Shown: positions 51,167 through 61,018 of the stretch, piece after piece | How the letters are laid out: every line of letters begins with the position of its first letter | Position numbering within the stretch: position 1 is the first letter of the stretch | Assembly (NCBI RefSeq): GCF_000158175.1 | Contig: NZ_DS999411.1 | Coordinates: 2,122,868 to 2,186,867 of the forward strand | From: Luminiphilus syltensis NOR5-1B | Lineage (GTDB): Bacteria > Pseudomonadota > Gammaproteobacteria > Pseudomonadales > Halieaceae | Reading direction: 5' to 3' | DNA: 64,000 nt | Notes under the pieces: generated by a model | What the model was told of the DNA's origin: nothing | What the model saw: only the letters and a program-made list of their open reading frames with translations | Database searches by the model: none | Program-made: the position numbers and the translations under genes

Positions 51167-51936
51167 TGTAGCACGGTCTTGAAGATTTTTGGCGTGCCGC
51201 AGACGATGTTGCCGCTGTCCATGTAGCGCTCGGCGCCGTCGATATCAGCCACCAACCCGCCAGCTTCGCGAATCAGCAATACGCCGGCGGCCATATCCCA
51301 CTGCTTGAGCCCAACTTCCCAAAAAGCATCGAGGCGCCCAGCCGCGACATAGGCGAGGTCGAGTGCGGCGGCGCCCATGCGTCTTACGCCCATCGATTGG
51401 CGGGTAAGCTGCGCCAGCGCATCGGTATAACCGGGCAGCTTGTGCTCCATGTGTCCGAGAAAGGGAATGCCGGTGCCGAGAAGCGCCGACTTCATTTCGG
51501 TGCGGTTACTCACCCGCAGTCGCCGCCCATTGAGTTGGGCGCCGCGACCTCGCGATGCGGTGAATTCCTCACGCCGGATCGGGTCGAGCACGACGCCGTG
51601 CTCCAGCTTACCGTCACGCATACAGGCGATGGATACGCAGAAGTGCGGAACCCCGCGGAGAAAGTTGGACGTGCCGTCGAGGGGGTCGATGATCCAGGTA
51701 TATTCCGAATCGGCGTTGCCGGTCAGACCGCTTTCCTCACAGAGAAACTGATGGTCGGGATAGGCTTTCTGCAGGTGATAGAGAATCTCTTTCTCCGACG
51801 CGATATCCACTTCGGTGACGAAATCGGCCGCACCTTTGGCGACGTGCCCGACGCGGTCGAGCTCGTCGGAGGCCCGAACTATCAGCTCGCCGGCTTTTCG
51901 AGCCGCTCGAAGTGCAATGTTGGTCATCGGTTCCAT
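51142..51936 (-). CDS. suhB: Inositol-1-monophosphatase family protein SuhB
   Basis: 264 residues from ATG 51936 (MEPMTNIALRAARKAGEL, AAGGA upstream), matching the E. coli N terminus. Metal motifs EESG, WIIDPLDGTSNF and WDMAAGVLLIREAGG. In E. coli it also joins rRNA antitermination complexes. Divergent from trmJ. Confidence 0.96.
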   Translation of the reverse strand: MEPMTNIALRAARKAGELIVRASDELDRVGHVAKGAADFVTEVDIASEKEILYHLQKAYPDHQFLCEESGLTGNADSEYTWIIDPLDGTSNFLRGVPHFCVSIACMRDGKLEHGVVLDPIRREEFTASRGRGAQLNGRRLRVSNRTEMKSALLGTGIPFLGHMEHKLPGYTDALAQLTRQSMGVRRMGAAALDLAYVAAGRLDAFWEVGLKQWDMAAGVLLIREAGGLVADIDGAERYMDSGNIVCGTPKIFKTVLQIAGPALR

Positions 51937-52062
51937 GAAAAAGGTCCTTCTGCGAGGAGGCGGATGATAACAGGAGCCGAGCATAAGCAGTGGGGTTTCC
52001 GTGTAAGAAAGCCACATCTGCTAAACTCTGGCGCCACTTGTCAGCGGTATTTTCCCTAAGCG

Positions 52063-52797
52063 ATGAACACCGACAACATCGAAATCGTACTGGTCCATAC
52101 CAGCAGCCCGGGCAATATTGGGGGTGCGGCCCGGGCCATGAAGAATATGGGATTGTCCCGCTTGACGCTGGTCGCGCCCAGGGAGTTTCCAGCGCCGGAG
52201 GCAACCTGGCGCGCGGCATCGGCTAGCGATGTTCTCAACTCAGCGCGAATTGTTGACTCGGTGGACGAGGCTATCGCGGACAGTCAATTCGTCGTGGGGA
52301 CCAGTGCTCGGGGGCGTCGTATACCCTGGCCTGTGCTGGATCCACGCCGCTGTGCAGAACGCCTCGCCGTGAGTAGCCGCACTGAGCGGGTTGCGATTCT
52401 CTTCGGCCGTGAAGATCGCGGGCTTACCAACGAGGAGCTGCAGCGCTGCAATTTGCACTGCCACATACCCTCCCACGAGGACTACTCCTCGCTGAATTTG
52501 GCGATGGCCGTGCAAATTGTTGCCTATGAGTTGCGTATGTGGGGCCTGGCGGAGCGCCTTCCAGAGGCTGCCGATGAGGATTGGGACGTGCCCTTCGTGA
52601 CTACCGAAGAAATGACACGTTTTTATCGACACCTCGAAGAGACGCTTACCGATATTGGCTTTCTTGATCCCGCGGCGCCACGACAGCTGATGCCCCGGTT
52701 GGCGCGCCTGTTTAATCGCGTCCGTATCGACGACATGGAGATGGGTATTCTTCGGGGTATTCTTACGGAAGCCCAGAAATCAGCCGGTAAACACTGA
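52063..52797 (+). CDS. trmJ: tRNA (cytidine/uridine-32-2'-O)-methyltransferase TrmJ
   Basis: 244 residues. SPOUT fold: VLVHTSSPGNIGGAARAMKN, LFGREDRGLTNEEL, IPSHEDYSSLNLAMAVQIV, and a C-terminal helical extension. Methylates position 32 of tRNAs. Confidence 0.95.
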   Translation: MNTDNIEIVLVHTSSPGNIGGAARAMKNMGLSRLTLVAPREFPAPEATWRAASASDVLNSARIVDSVDEAIADSQFVVGTSARGRRIPWPVLDPRRCAERLAVSSRTERVAILFGREDRGLTNEELQRCNLHCHIPSHEDYSSLNLAMAVQIVAYELRMWGLAERLPEAADEDWDVPFVTTEEMTRFYRHLEETLTDIGFLDPAAPRQLMPRLARLFNRVRIDDMEMGILRGILTEAQKSAGKH

Positions 52798-52929
52798 GAG
52801 TGCGCCTTTCGCGTGACCCTCGGACGTTCCAGACAGGTAGGCCGGCTGTCACTGTGCACGGTTTGGTTGTTTCGGGTTTGTGTCTCGGAAAGATAACACT
52901 GCAGGTTTTTTTGTGATTCGGAGCAGGTC

Positions 52930-54159
52930 ATGAACAGTACCGCTAAACCTCCCATTTATCTGGATTATCTCGCCACGACGCCGGCTGACCCCAGGGTCGC
53001 CGACGCCATGATGGGCTGTCTGACGCAGGACGGGGTGTTTGGCAATCCCGCGTCACGATCCCACGGCTTTGGCTGGAGGGCTGAGGCGATGGTCGAGGAC
53101 GCCCGCAGCGAGGTGGCGGAGCTGATCGGTGCGGACCCCCGCGAAATCGTATGGACATCGGGTGCTACCGAGTCTGACAACCTCGCGATCAAGGGTGCTG
53201 CCCATTTTCACCGAGAACGCGGTAAGCATATTGTCACCAGCCGGATTGAGCATAAAGCCGTGCTCGACAGCTGTGCCCAGCTCGAAGCCGAGGGATTTGA
53301 GGTCACCTATCTGGCGCCCGATGCGGATGGTCTGGTGTCGGCGGATGGAGTTCGGGAAGCCTTACGCGAGGACACGGTGCTGGTGAGCGTCATGCATGCC
53401 AACAACGAAATCGGCACCATTAACGATATCGCATCAATCGGAGAAGTCACCCGGGAAGCCGGTGTTCTTCTCCATGTTGATGCCGCGCAGAGTGTGGGTA
53501 AAGTCGCCATTGATCTTCAGGATCTCCAGGTGGACTTGCTGTCCCTGTCGGCCCACAAGCTGTATGGCCCCAAGGGAGCAGGTGCGCTCTACGTGCGACG
53601 CAACCCACGGGTTCGACTGGAGCCTCAAATGCATGGAGGAGGCCACGAGCGCGGCATGCGCTCGGGCACGTTGGCCACCCATCAAATCGTAGGGCTGGGA
53701 GTGGCTGCCCGAATCGCAAGGGAGCAAATGGCGCAAGAAGCAGAGCGCCTGCGCGAATTGCGAGATCGTTTGTGGGCGGGTCTGCGACGTATCCCGGAGG
53801 TGCAGGTCAATGGTGGCCGCGCCCCTCGCTTGCCCGCCGCGCTTAATGTCAGCTTTGCCTTTGTCGAAGGCGAATCGCTGATTATGTCACTCAGTGATTT
53901 GGCGGTCTCCAGTGGCTCAGCCTGCACGTCGGCGAGCCTGGAGCCGAGCTACGTACTGCGCGCGCTGGGCTTGAGTGATGAGCTGGCACACAGCTCGTTG
54001 CGGTTCAGCGTTGGCCGCTTTACCACTGAGGCAGAAATCGATTACGCGGTGGCGCAGGTCGCTACTGCGGTCGAAAAGCTGCGCGAGCTGTCGCCGGCCT
54101 GGCGGGCGCATCGAAGTGCGCATCACCCCGCTGGCGGGGGCGCGGAAAAACACTTTTAA
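52930..54159 (+). CDS. iscS: Cysteine desulfurase, IscS-type
   Basis: 409 residues. PLP-Lys 210 ([12 protein letters not shown]), His in SRIEHKAV, catalytic Cys 332 ([17 protein letters not shown]). It supplies sulfur for Fe-S clusters and tRNA thiolation. The C terminus after LRELSPAW departs from the usual IscU-binding ending (…EWAAH): it reads [12 protein letters not shown]. No iscR precedes it and no iscU, iscA, hscBA or fdx follows; ndk is next. Confidence 0.93.
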   Translation: MNSTAKPPIYLDYLATTPADPRVADAMMGCLTQDGVFGNPASRSHGFGWRAEAMVEDARSEVAELIGADPREIVWTSGATESDNLAIKGAAHFHRERGKHIVTSRIEHKAVLDSCAQLEAEGFEVTYLAPDADGLVSADGVREALREDTVLVSVMHANNEIGTINDIASIGEVTREAGVLLHVDAAQSVGKVAIDLQDLQVDLLSLSAHKLYGPKGAGALYVRRNPRVRLEPQMHGGGHERGMRSGTLATHQIVGLGVAARIAREQMAQEAERLRELRDRLWAGLRRIPEVQVNGGRAPRLPAALNVSFAFVEGESLIMSLSDLAVSSGSACTSASLEPSYVLRALGLSDELAHSSLRFSVGRFTTEAEIDYAVAQVATAVEKLRELSPAWRAHRSAHHPAGGGAEKHF

Positions 54160-54264
54160 GGGCAGGCGGGCCGGAAATTTGGGGCCGAGGAAGACCGCCG
54201 GCGTGAACGGTACTGCGCGAGGCGTAAACACCCGTCGCGAGACGGTTGTTCGTTAATTATTGCG

Positions 54265-54293
54265 CTGACAGGGCACCTTAAAACAACTATACT
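54265..54293 (+). promoter_or_regulatory. Sigma70 promoter of ndk
   Basis: CTGACA and TATACT with 17 bases between, 60 bases before the ndk ATG. Confidence 0.7.
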
Positions 54294-54352
54294 CCGCGCC
54301 CTTGAATTCGCCCGCACACGCGTGGCTTAGCTACTGATTTTTGGAGACTTTC

Positions 54353-54778
54353 ATGGCAGTTGAACGCACTTTGTCCATCGTCAAGCCCGACGCGGTTGGG
54401 AAAAATGTCATCGGTGAGATTTACTCTCGTTTCGAGAAGAATGGTCTGGCGATCGTCGCGGCGAAGATGGTCCAGCTCGACGCGACACGCGCCGGTGGAT
54501 TTTATGCCGAGCACAGAGGGCGTCCTTTTTTCGACGACCTGATTACGTTTATGACATCGGGACCGGTGATGATTCAGGTCCTCGAGGGTGAAGGCGCGAT
54601 CGCGAAAAATCGCGAGTTAATGGGTGCGACCAATCCTCAGGACGCCGATGCCGGCACTATCCGCGCCGATTTTGCCCAGTCCATCGATGCCAACGCCGTA
54701 CACGGCTCGGACTCAGCGGCTTCTGCAGAACGAGAAATCGCCTACTTTTTTGCCGCTAGCGACCTCTGTGAACGCTAG
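54353..54778 (+). CDS. ndk: Nucleoside diphosphate kinase
   Basis: 141 residues from ATG 54353 (GGAGA upstream). [15 protein letters not shown] and the phospho-His in [16 protein letters not shown]. Balances NTP pools. Confidence 0.97.
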   Translation: MAVERTLSIVKPDAVGKNVIGEIYSRFEKNGLAIVAAKMVQLDATRAGGFYAEHRGRPFFDDLITFMTSGPVMIQVLEGEGAIAKNRELMGATNPQDADAGTIRADFAQSIDANAVHGSDSAASAEREIAYFFAASDLCER

Positions 54779-54795
54779 CGTCTAGCGCGTATCCC

Positions 54796-55938
54796 ATGAC
54801 AGAAAAGGGCGTGGTCATTGCCAGCACCTCTGCGACCGGCAAAGTTAATTTGTTGGGCATGAGTCGCGCTCAAATGGAAGTGTTTTTTACTGATCTTGGT
54901 GAGAAGCGTTTTCGTGCTGGACAGGTGATGAAATGGATTCATCACCACGGGGTGAGTGATATCGAAGCGATGACCACGCTGGGCAAGGCCTTGCGTGAGC
55001 GCTTGTCCTCCATCGCCGAGGTTCGCCCACCCGAGATAGCAGATCAGAAGGACTCCGCTGATGGCACAAGAAAGTGGGCCATTCGCGTTGATGGCGGCGC
55101 ATTGGTAGAGGCCGTGCTTATCCCCGAAGGTAGTCGCGCCACTCTGTGTGTCTCTTCGCAAGTGGGCTGCAGCCTCGACTGCAAGTTCTGCTCAACAGGC
55201 AAGCAGGGCTTTCAGCGCGACCTCACGAGTGCTGAAATCATTGGTCAGGTCTGGCTTGCCATAAAATCCTACGATGCTTTTCAGTCCGGTAAGGGCCGCG
55301 TGGTCACCAATGTGGTGATGATGGGTATGGGCGAGCCATTGCTAAACTTTGATAACGTTGTGTCGTCGATGAGCTTGATGACCGATGACTGGGCCTACGG
55401 ATTATCCAAGCGGCGTGTTACGTTGAGTACGTCTGGTGTTGTTCCGGCCCTCGATAAGCTCGCCGAGTGCTCTGATGTAAGCCTTGCCATATCACTGCAC
55501 GGGCCAACGGATGAAATTCGCAACCGTATTGTACCGATCAACAAGCGCTACCCGATCGCAGAGTTGTTACGCAGCGCCCGCAATTACATCGACGCCCAAT
55601 CGGATACGAAGCGCGTAGTAACTATCGAATATACCTTGCTCGCGGGCGTCAATGATCAGGTCGAGCACGCGCGACAGTTGGCGGTTTTGCTCAAGGACTT
55701 TCCCTGCAAGATTAATCTTATCCCTTTCAACGATTTTCCTCATTCGGGTTTTACCCGACCGAGTGGAAATGCGGTCTCTCGGTTTTGGCAGGTATTGATT
55801 GATGCGGGATATGTCGTCACTGTACGAACGACCCGCGGCGATGATATCGACGCCGCCTGTGGGCAGTTGGTCGGCGAGGTTGTCGATCGAACCCGACGTG
55901 CACAGCGTCACCGTTCGCGTCTAGAGGCAAGTCAATGA
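54796..55938 (+). CDS. rlmN: 23S rRNA (A2503-C2) / tRNA (A37-C2) methyltransferase RlmN
   Basis: 380 residues. Radical SAM cluster [16 protein letters not shown]; the mechanistic Cys in [10 protein letters not shown] near the C terminus; GMGEPLLN. Stop overlaps the pilW start. Confidence 0.96.
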   Translation: MTEKGVVIASTSATGKVNLLGMSRAQMEVFFTDLGEKRFRAGQVMKWIHHHGVSDIEAMTTLGKALRERLSSIAEVRPPEIADQKDSADGTRKWAIRVDGGALVEAVLIPEGSRATLCVSSQVGCSLDCKFCSTGKQGFQRDLTSAEIIGQVWLAIKSYDAFQSGKGRVVTNVVMMGMGEPLLNFDNVVSSMSLMTDDWAYGLSKRRVTLSTSGVVPALDKLAECSDVSLAISLHGPTDEIRNRIVPINKRYPIAELLRSARNYIDAQSDTKRVVTIEYTLLAGVNDQVEHARQLAVLLKDFPCKINLIPFNDFPHSGFTRPSGNAVSRFWQVLIDAGYVVTVRTTRGDDIDAACGQLVGEVVDRTRRAQRHRSRLEASQ

Positions 55939-56705
55939 ATCGACTATCGATAGTACTTGTAACCCTGCTGGTGATGGGCCTGCTTCCGGCCTGTGTTACC
56001 GAATCGACGGGCGGCTACACCAATGAACCCTCTCCGGAAAAGGCACTTGAACGGCGGGTGTCGCTCGCCCGACAGTACATTGGCGAGGGCGACTGGGAAA
56101 ACGCCAAGCGCAATCTGGAACTCGCCGAAGAGATCGACGGTGACAGCGCGGAGGTACATGAGGCCTTTGGCCTGGTGTATCAAAGCACCGGTGAATATGA
56201 ACGCGCCGATGCCCGGTTTCAGCGCGCGCTCAAAATCGACCCCAGTCTCTCCCGCGCACGCAACAATTACGCGGCGTTCCTGTTTTCCCGAGGTCGCTTT
56301 GAAGAGGCTGAAGCCCAGTTTGAGCGTGTGACGGTCGATTCGCTGTATAGCGGACGCCCATTGGCCTTTGTCAATTTGGGTCTTGCCCGGTTGCGGCTCA
56401 ATGATGACGAAGGTGCCGAAGCCGCTTTCTCACGTGCCTTATCAATGGATCGAACGAACCCGATTGCATTGCTGGAGATGGGGTTTCTGCGCTTTGCTGC
56501 CGGCGATATTGCCTCAGCTGATCGTTACTATGGGGTGTATAGAACAGTGGTCGCGCGCCAATCTCCACGGGCGCTGCTGCTTGGCATCGACATTGCCGAG
56601 GCGAAGGGGGACAACGATGCGAGAAGCAGCTATGAGATGACCCTGCGCAATCTCTATCCGCAGTCACCGGAATACCAGGCGTACCAGAGCAAGCAATCCC
56701 AATAG
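55935..56705 (+). CDS. pilW: Type IV pilus biogenesis lipoprotein PilW/PilF
   Basis: 256 residues, lipobox LLPACVTE, followed by about five TPR units ([47 protein letters not shown]). Pilotin that places the PilQ secretin. In most relatives rodZ comes next; here ispG does. Confidence 0.9.
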   Translation: MNRLSIVLVTLLVMGLLPACVTESTGGYTNEPSPEKALERRVSLARQYIGEGDWENAKRNLELAEEIDGDSAEVHEAFGLVYQSTGEYERADARFQRALKIDPSLSRARNNYAAFLFSRGRFEEAEAQFERVTVDSLYSGRPLAFVNLGLARLRLNDDEGAEAAFSRALSMDRTNPIALLEMGFLRFAAGDIASADRYYGVYRTVVARQSPRALLLGIDIAEAKGDNDARSSYEMTLRNLYPQSPEYQAYQSKQSQ

Positions 56706-56760
56706 AGGAAATTTGCCGAGCAGACGCTACAATGGCCACACAGCGCGATAGGTTTCAGAT

Positions 56761-57891
56761 ATGAATCATCCTTCCCCGATAAAACGACGTCAGAGTCGGC
56801 AGATTATGGTCGGCAATGTACCCGTGGGCGGAGATGCGCCCATCAGTGTGCAGAGCATGACCAACACCGAGACCTGTGACGTTGCCGCGACGGTGGAGCA
56901 AATCTCGAGAATCGCCGAAGCCGGCGGCGATATTGTCAGGGTATCCGTGCCCTCAATGGAGGCCGCAGAGGCTTTTAAGGACATCAGGGCGCAGGTGTCG
57001 GTGCCGCTGGTCGCCGATATTCATTTCGATCACCGGATTGCTCTGAAGGTCGCCGAGTATGGTGTGGATTGCCTGCGAATCAATCCGGGCAACATTGGTA
57101 AGGAAGCCAAGGTCAAAGAGGTGATTGCCAGTTGTCGCGATAAAGGAATTCCTATTCGCATTGGCGTCAATGCCGGTTCTTTGGGTAAGGAATTGTTGCG
57201 CAAGTACCCGGAGCCCACCGCCGAGGCACTGGTCGAATCCGCACTGCGGAATGCGGAGATTCTCGATCGTCATAACTACGCTGATTTCAAGGTCAGCGTG
57301 AAGGCTTCCGACGTATTTATGGCGGTCGACGCGTATCGCCTGCTGGCTACGCAGATCGAGCAGCCCTTGCATCTCGGCATCACCGAGGCCGGAGGCTTGC
57401 GCGGTGGCACTGTCAAGTCGGCCGTGGGCCTTGGCGCGTTATTGATGGAGGGTATTGGCGACACGATCCGTATTTCGCTCGCCGCTGATCCGGTCGAGGA
57501 AATCAAGGTCGGTTTCGAGATTCTCAAGAGCCTCAAGTTGCGCACCAACGGTATTAATTTTATCGCCTGCCCGAGCTGCTCGCGGCAGAACTTCGACGTC
57601 ATAGGCACTATGAACGTGCTTGAGAGTCGCCTAGAAGATGTGCGCACGCCGATGGATGTTGCCGTGATTGGCTGTATTGTTAATGGTCCAGGGGAAGCCA
57701 GGGAGGCCGATGTCGGGCTCACCGGCGCAAGCCCCAGCAACTTGATTTACATCAATGGGGAGCCCGATCACAAAATCAGCAATCAGGATTTTGTCGATCA
57801 CCTGGAGCAGACGATTCGCCAGCGCGCCCAGGAGCTCGAGGCGGAGCGGGCTGAAATGGACGCAAAAACTATCGCGCGAAGCCGCTCCTGA
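56761..57891 (+). CDS. ispG: 4-hydroxy-3-methylbut-2-enyl-diphosphate synthase
   Basis: 376 residues. TIM barrel ([23 protein letters not shown]) and the [4Fe-4S] domain with [10 protein letters not shown] and [17 protein letters not shown] isoprenoid pathway. Confidence 0.97.
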   Translation: MNHPSPIKRRQSRQIMVGNVPVGGDAPISVQSMTNTETCDVAATVEQISRIAEAGGDIVRVSVPSMEAAEAFKDIRAQVSVPLVADIHFDHRIALKVAEYGVDCLRINPGNIGKEAKVKEVIASCRDKGIPIRIGVNAGSLGKELLRKYPEPTAEALVESALRNAEILDRHNYADFKVSVKASDVFMAVDAYRLLATQIEQPLHLGITEAGGLRGGTVKSAVGLGALLMEGIGDTIRISLAADPVEEIKVGFEILKSLKLRTNGINFIACPSCSRQNFDVIGTMNVLESRLEDVRTPMDVAVIGCIVNGPGEAREADVGLTGASPSNLIYINGEPDHKISNQDFVDHLEQTIRQRAQELEAERAEMDAKTIARSRS

Positions 57892-57894
57892 TTC

Positions 57895-59178
57895 GTGGAT
57901 AGCATCAAGGCAATCCGAGGGATGGTTGACATCCTTCCAGAGACCTCTTTCCTCTGGCAACACGTGGAAGCTGCTGCTCGGCGTGTCCTCGCCGGCTATG
58001 GCTACCAGGAGATCCGCCTGCCGGTCATGGAGTCGACGGGCCTGTTCGCACGATCGATCGGGGAAGTGACTGATATCGTCGAGAAAGAGATGTATACCTT
58101 CGAAGATCGCAATGGTGACAGTATCTCCCTGCGGCCCGAAGGAACCGCCGGGTGCGTGCGTGCCGTGGTGCAGCACAACCTGGCAATTACACCCCGGCGA
58201 TTGTGGTACATGGGCCCGATGTTTCGTTACGAGCGTCCCCAGAAGGGCAGGCAGCGCCAATTCCATCAGCTCGGGGTAGAGGCGTTTGGCGTGGCAAGTC
58301 CTGACCAGGACGCGGAGATTTTACTACTCTGCCAACGCCTGTGGCAGGCGTTGGGCGTCGCTGACGATCTCAAGTTGGAACTGAACTCTATCGGTAACAC
58401 GGCATCCCGGGATCGATTTAGAAGCGAATTGGTCAAGTATCTGCAGCAATATCGTGGGGATATCGATGAGGATAGTCAGCGCCGACTGGAGACCAACCCA
58501 CTGCGCATCCTCGACAGCAAGCACTCCAGGACCCAGGAGATCGTCGACAGCGGCCCACGCTTGTTGGACTTTCTCGATGACGAGTCACGGGCTGACTTCG
58601 AGCGTCTACAGGATTTGTTGTCGACATCGGGAGTGGCTTTTGAATTAAATCCGAAATTGGTCCGGGGCCTCGATTACTACAATAAAACGGTGTTTGAGTG
58701 GACCACCACGGCTCTGGGCGCCCAGGGAACCGTGTGCGGCGGCGGCCGCTACGATGGATTGGTGAGGCAGTTCGGCGGTAAAGATGTCCCTGCTGCCGGG
58801 TTTGGACTGGGTCTGGAGCGACTTATTTTACTGATGCAGGCCCAGGGCGAACAAAAAGAACCTGCCGCAGAGATTTATGTCGTAACCTCGGATGAATCGG
58901 CCTACCGTCATGCCTTGCCGCGTGTGGAGGCGCTGCGTTCGGCGTTCCCCCGGTTGCGTATTGTTCAACACCTCGGCGGCGGTAGTTTCAAAAGCCAGTT
59001 CAAGCGTGCGGACAAGAGTGGTGCGGCGTTGGCGCTGGTATTTGGCGATACGGAATGCAGCAATAATACGGTAACGCTCAAGCCACTGCGCGGCGGCGAC
59101 CAGCGGTCGATTGATGACGCGGGTTTATCGGATGCCGTGGCTGAGCAATTTGAAATTGAAAGTGAGGAAGTATTTTGA
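57895..59178 (+). CDS. hisS: Histidyl-tRNA synthetase
   Basis: 427 residues, GTG start. Class II synthetase: RPEGTAGCVRAV, GPMFRYERPQKGR, His motifs VRGLDYYNKTVFEW and GGGRYDGL, and the C-terminal anticodon domain. Confidence 0.97.
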   Translation: MDSIKAIRGMVDILPETSFLWQHVEAAARRVLAGYGYQEIRLPVMESTGLFARSIGEVTDIVEKEMYTFEDRNGDSISLRPEGTAGCVRAVVQHNLAITPRRLWYMGPMFRYERPQKGRQRQFHQLGVEAFGVASPDQDAEILLLCQRLWQALGVADDLKLELNSIGNTASRDRFRSELVKYLQQYRGDIDEDSQRRLETNPLRILDSKHSRTQEIVDSGPRLLDFLDDESRADFERLQDLLSTSGVAFELNPKLVRGLDYYNKTVFEWTTTALGAQGTVCGGGRYDGLVRQFGGKDVPAAGFGLGLERLILLMQAQGEQKEPAAEIYVVTSDESAYRHALPRVEALRSAFPRLRIVQHLGGGSFKSQFKRADKSGAALALVFGDTECSNNTVTLKPLRGGDQRSIDDAGLSDAVAEQFEIESEEVF

Positions 59179-59849
59179 GCGAACACCTGCAGGATGAAGA
59201 ACAGGTTGAAGCGTTAAAACGCTGGTGGTCTGAGAATGGTAAGAGCACTTTGGCCGCTGTGGTGTTGGCGGCGGGCGGTACGGTCGGCTGGCAGCAATAC
59301 CAGGCCTACTCCCTCGATCAGCGTATGGAGGCGTCACAGGGCTACCGGGCGATGACGGCGATCGCGTCCAGCGGTTCGGAAAGTGCCCGCGTCGATGATC
59401 TGGGAGAAGCGATCCGATCCGACTTTTCCGGCTCGATTTACGCTCAATTTGCGGCGATGGAAGTCGCTGCCAATGCTGTTGCCAACGACGATTTCGCCAA
59501 GGCTGAGTCGGAACTTCGCTGGGCGCTGGGTGCGGGTGATCCAGATTCGGCTCTGGGCCAGCTTATCCAACTGCGTTTGGCTCGCGTATTGACCGCCGCC
59601 GGTAATGAAGCCGGGGCGCTCGCGATTCTGGAGTCGGGTAGTAGTGCATACCCTCTCGGATTCGCATTGGCCCTCGGCGACCTTCACTTTACGGCCGGAC
59701 GCAATGATGAGGCGCTACAGGCCTATCGCAATGCCCGACTCACGGCATCGGCACTGGGTGTCAATCCGGCAGCCCTGGACGAAAAGATTGTAAGCCTCGA
59801 GTCGGCGGCGATGGCCGATGCTCCCGCGGGTGAAGAGGCCGCTTCATGA
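59175..59849 (+). CDS. yfgM: YfgM family tetratricopeptide-like membrane protein
   Basis: 224 residues, TTG start overlapping the hisS stop. One N-terminal helix (STLAAVVLAAGGTVGW) then a periplasmic TPR-like region (ALAIL, LGDLHFTAGRNDEALQAYRN). YfgM works with PpiD at SecYEG as a periplasmic chaperone. Confidence 0.92.
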   Translation: MSEHLQDEEQVEALKRWWSENGKSTLAAVVLAAGGTVGWQQYQAYSLDQRMEASQGYRAMTAIASSGSESARVDDLGEAIRSDFSGSIYAQFAAMEVAANAVANDDFAKAESELRWALGAGDPDSALGQLIQLRLARVLTAAGNEAGALAILESGSSAYPLGFALALGDLHFTAGRNDEALQAYRNARLTASALGVNPAALDEKIVSLESAAMADAPAGEEAAS

Positions 59850-61015
59850 AATGGCTGAGACCCGCGCTTTTGGCAGTGCTGCTCCCCTTGTCTGGCTGCG
59901 AAACCGTTACCGGCTGGTTCGATGATGAAGACTTCGATGCAACCGCCCCCGTGGAGCTTACGGATATCGAGGAGCAGGTGGATATCGACTCGGCATGGTC
60001 GACGTCGGTAGGCGATGGGCAGGGTGACGGCTTCTACCAGATAAATCCAATTCTCGACAACGACCTTATTTACGCGGCCAGTGCCGACGGAGAAGTGGCC
60101 GCGATCGAGACTGATCGTGGTCGCGAGCGCTGGGCAGTCGACCTTGAGATCCCGATTTCAGGGGGGGTGGGAAAGTTCGGTGATTCGCTGTTTCTCGGTG
60201 GCGCCGACGGCTTTGTTATCCGCCTGAGCGCCACCGATGGCAGTGTGGTCTGGCAAACTGCGGTATCTGGTGAAGTGCTCTCTGCACCCCAGGGCGACGG
60301 CCGTTTTGTGGTCGCGCAAAGCTACGATGGGAAACTCAATGGCTTCGATTACGAGTCGGGCGAGCGGTTGTGGACCTATTCCAGCGACGTCCCGGTACTT
60401 ACCTTGCGAGGAACCTCGACACCGATACTGTCTGATGGCGTTGCCATCGCAGGATTTGCTGAGGGGAAAGTGGTCGCGATTGAGGTGGAAACCGGGAATG
60501 TGCTTTGGGAATCCAGGGTAGCAATTCCCGAGGGCCGCTCCGAGATCGAGCGCATCATCGATATTGACGGAACCATGGTGTATCTCGGCCCGGAGCTGTT
60601 TGTCTCTTCCTACCAGGGCCGGCTGGTATCGATTGATACTTCCACAGGGCGTAAGCGCTGGCAGCGCAATGTCTCCTCGGTATCGGGAGTGTCCATGGGT
60701 TTCGGGAACGTTTATGTCGCCGATGAGGATGGCACCGTCAGTGCGTTCCTGCGCAATGGTCAGGGGGTTCGCTGGCAGAATATCGTGTTGGGATACCGCG
60801 GTCTCTCAAGGCCCACTCCGATATCGAGCTACGTCGCTGTGGTCGACTTCGAGGGATACCTGCATTTGCTCTCACAAGTCGACGGTCGCATTGTCGGTCG
60901 GGAGCGCCCCGACTCCGATGGTGCCAGGGCCGATATGATTGCCGATGGCAATCGGCTGTATGTCTACGGAAACGGTGGACGATTAGTCGCTTACGATCTC
61001 CGGTCACTGGAGTAG
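59846..61015 (+). CDS. bamB: Outer membrane assembly lipoprotein BamB
   Basis: 389 residues. Lipobox LLPLSGCE, followed by an eight-bladed PQQ-like propeller (DRGRERWAVDL, DGSVVWQTAV, ETGNVLWESRV, STGRKRWQRNV). Part of the BAM complex. Confidence 0.95.
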   Translation: MKWLRPALLAVLLPLSGCETVTGWFDDEDFDATAPVELTDIEEQVDIDSAWSTSVGDGQGDGFYQINPILDNDLIYAASADGEVAAIETDRGRERWAVDLEIPISGGVGKFGDSLFLGGADGFVIRLSATDGSVVWQTAVSGEVLSAPQGDGRFVVAQSYDGKLNGFDYESGERLWTYSSDVPVLTLRGTSTPILSDGVAIAGFAEGKVVAIEVETGNVLWESRVAIPEGRSEIERIIDIDGTMVYLGPELFVSSYQGRLVSIDTSTGRKRWQRNVSSVSGVSMGFGNVYVADEDGTVSAFLRNGQGVRWQNIVLGYRGLSRPTPISSYVAVVDFEGYLHLLSQVDGRIVGRERPDSDGARADMIADGNRLYVYGNGGRLVAYDLRSLE

Positions 61016-61018
61016 TTC

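Noticed and set aside
53975..54256. Alternative frame continuing past the iscS stop, as a possible frameshift of the IscS C terminus
   Set aside because: The alternative translation does not contain the expected IscS ending, so a simple frameshift error does not restore it.
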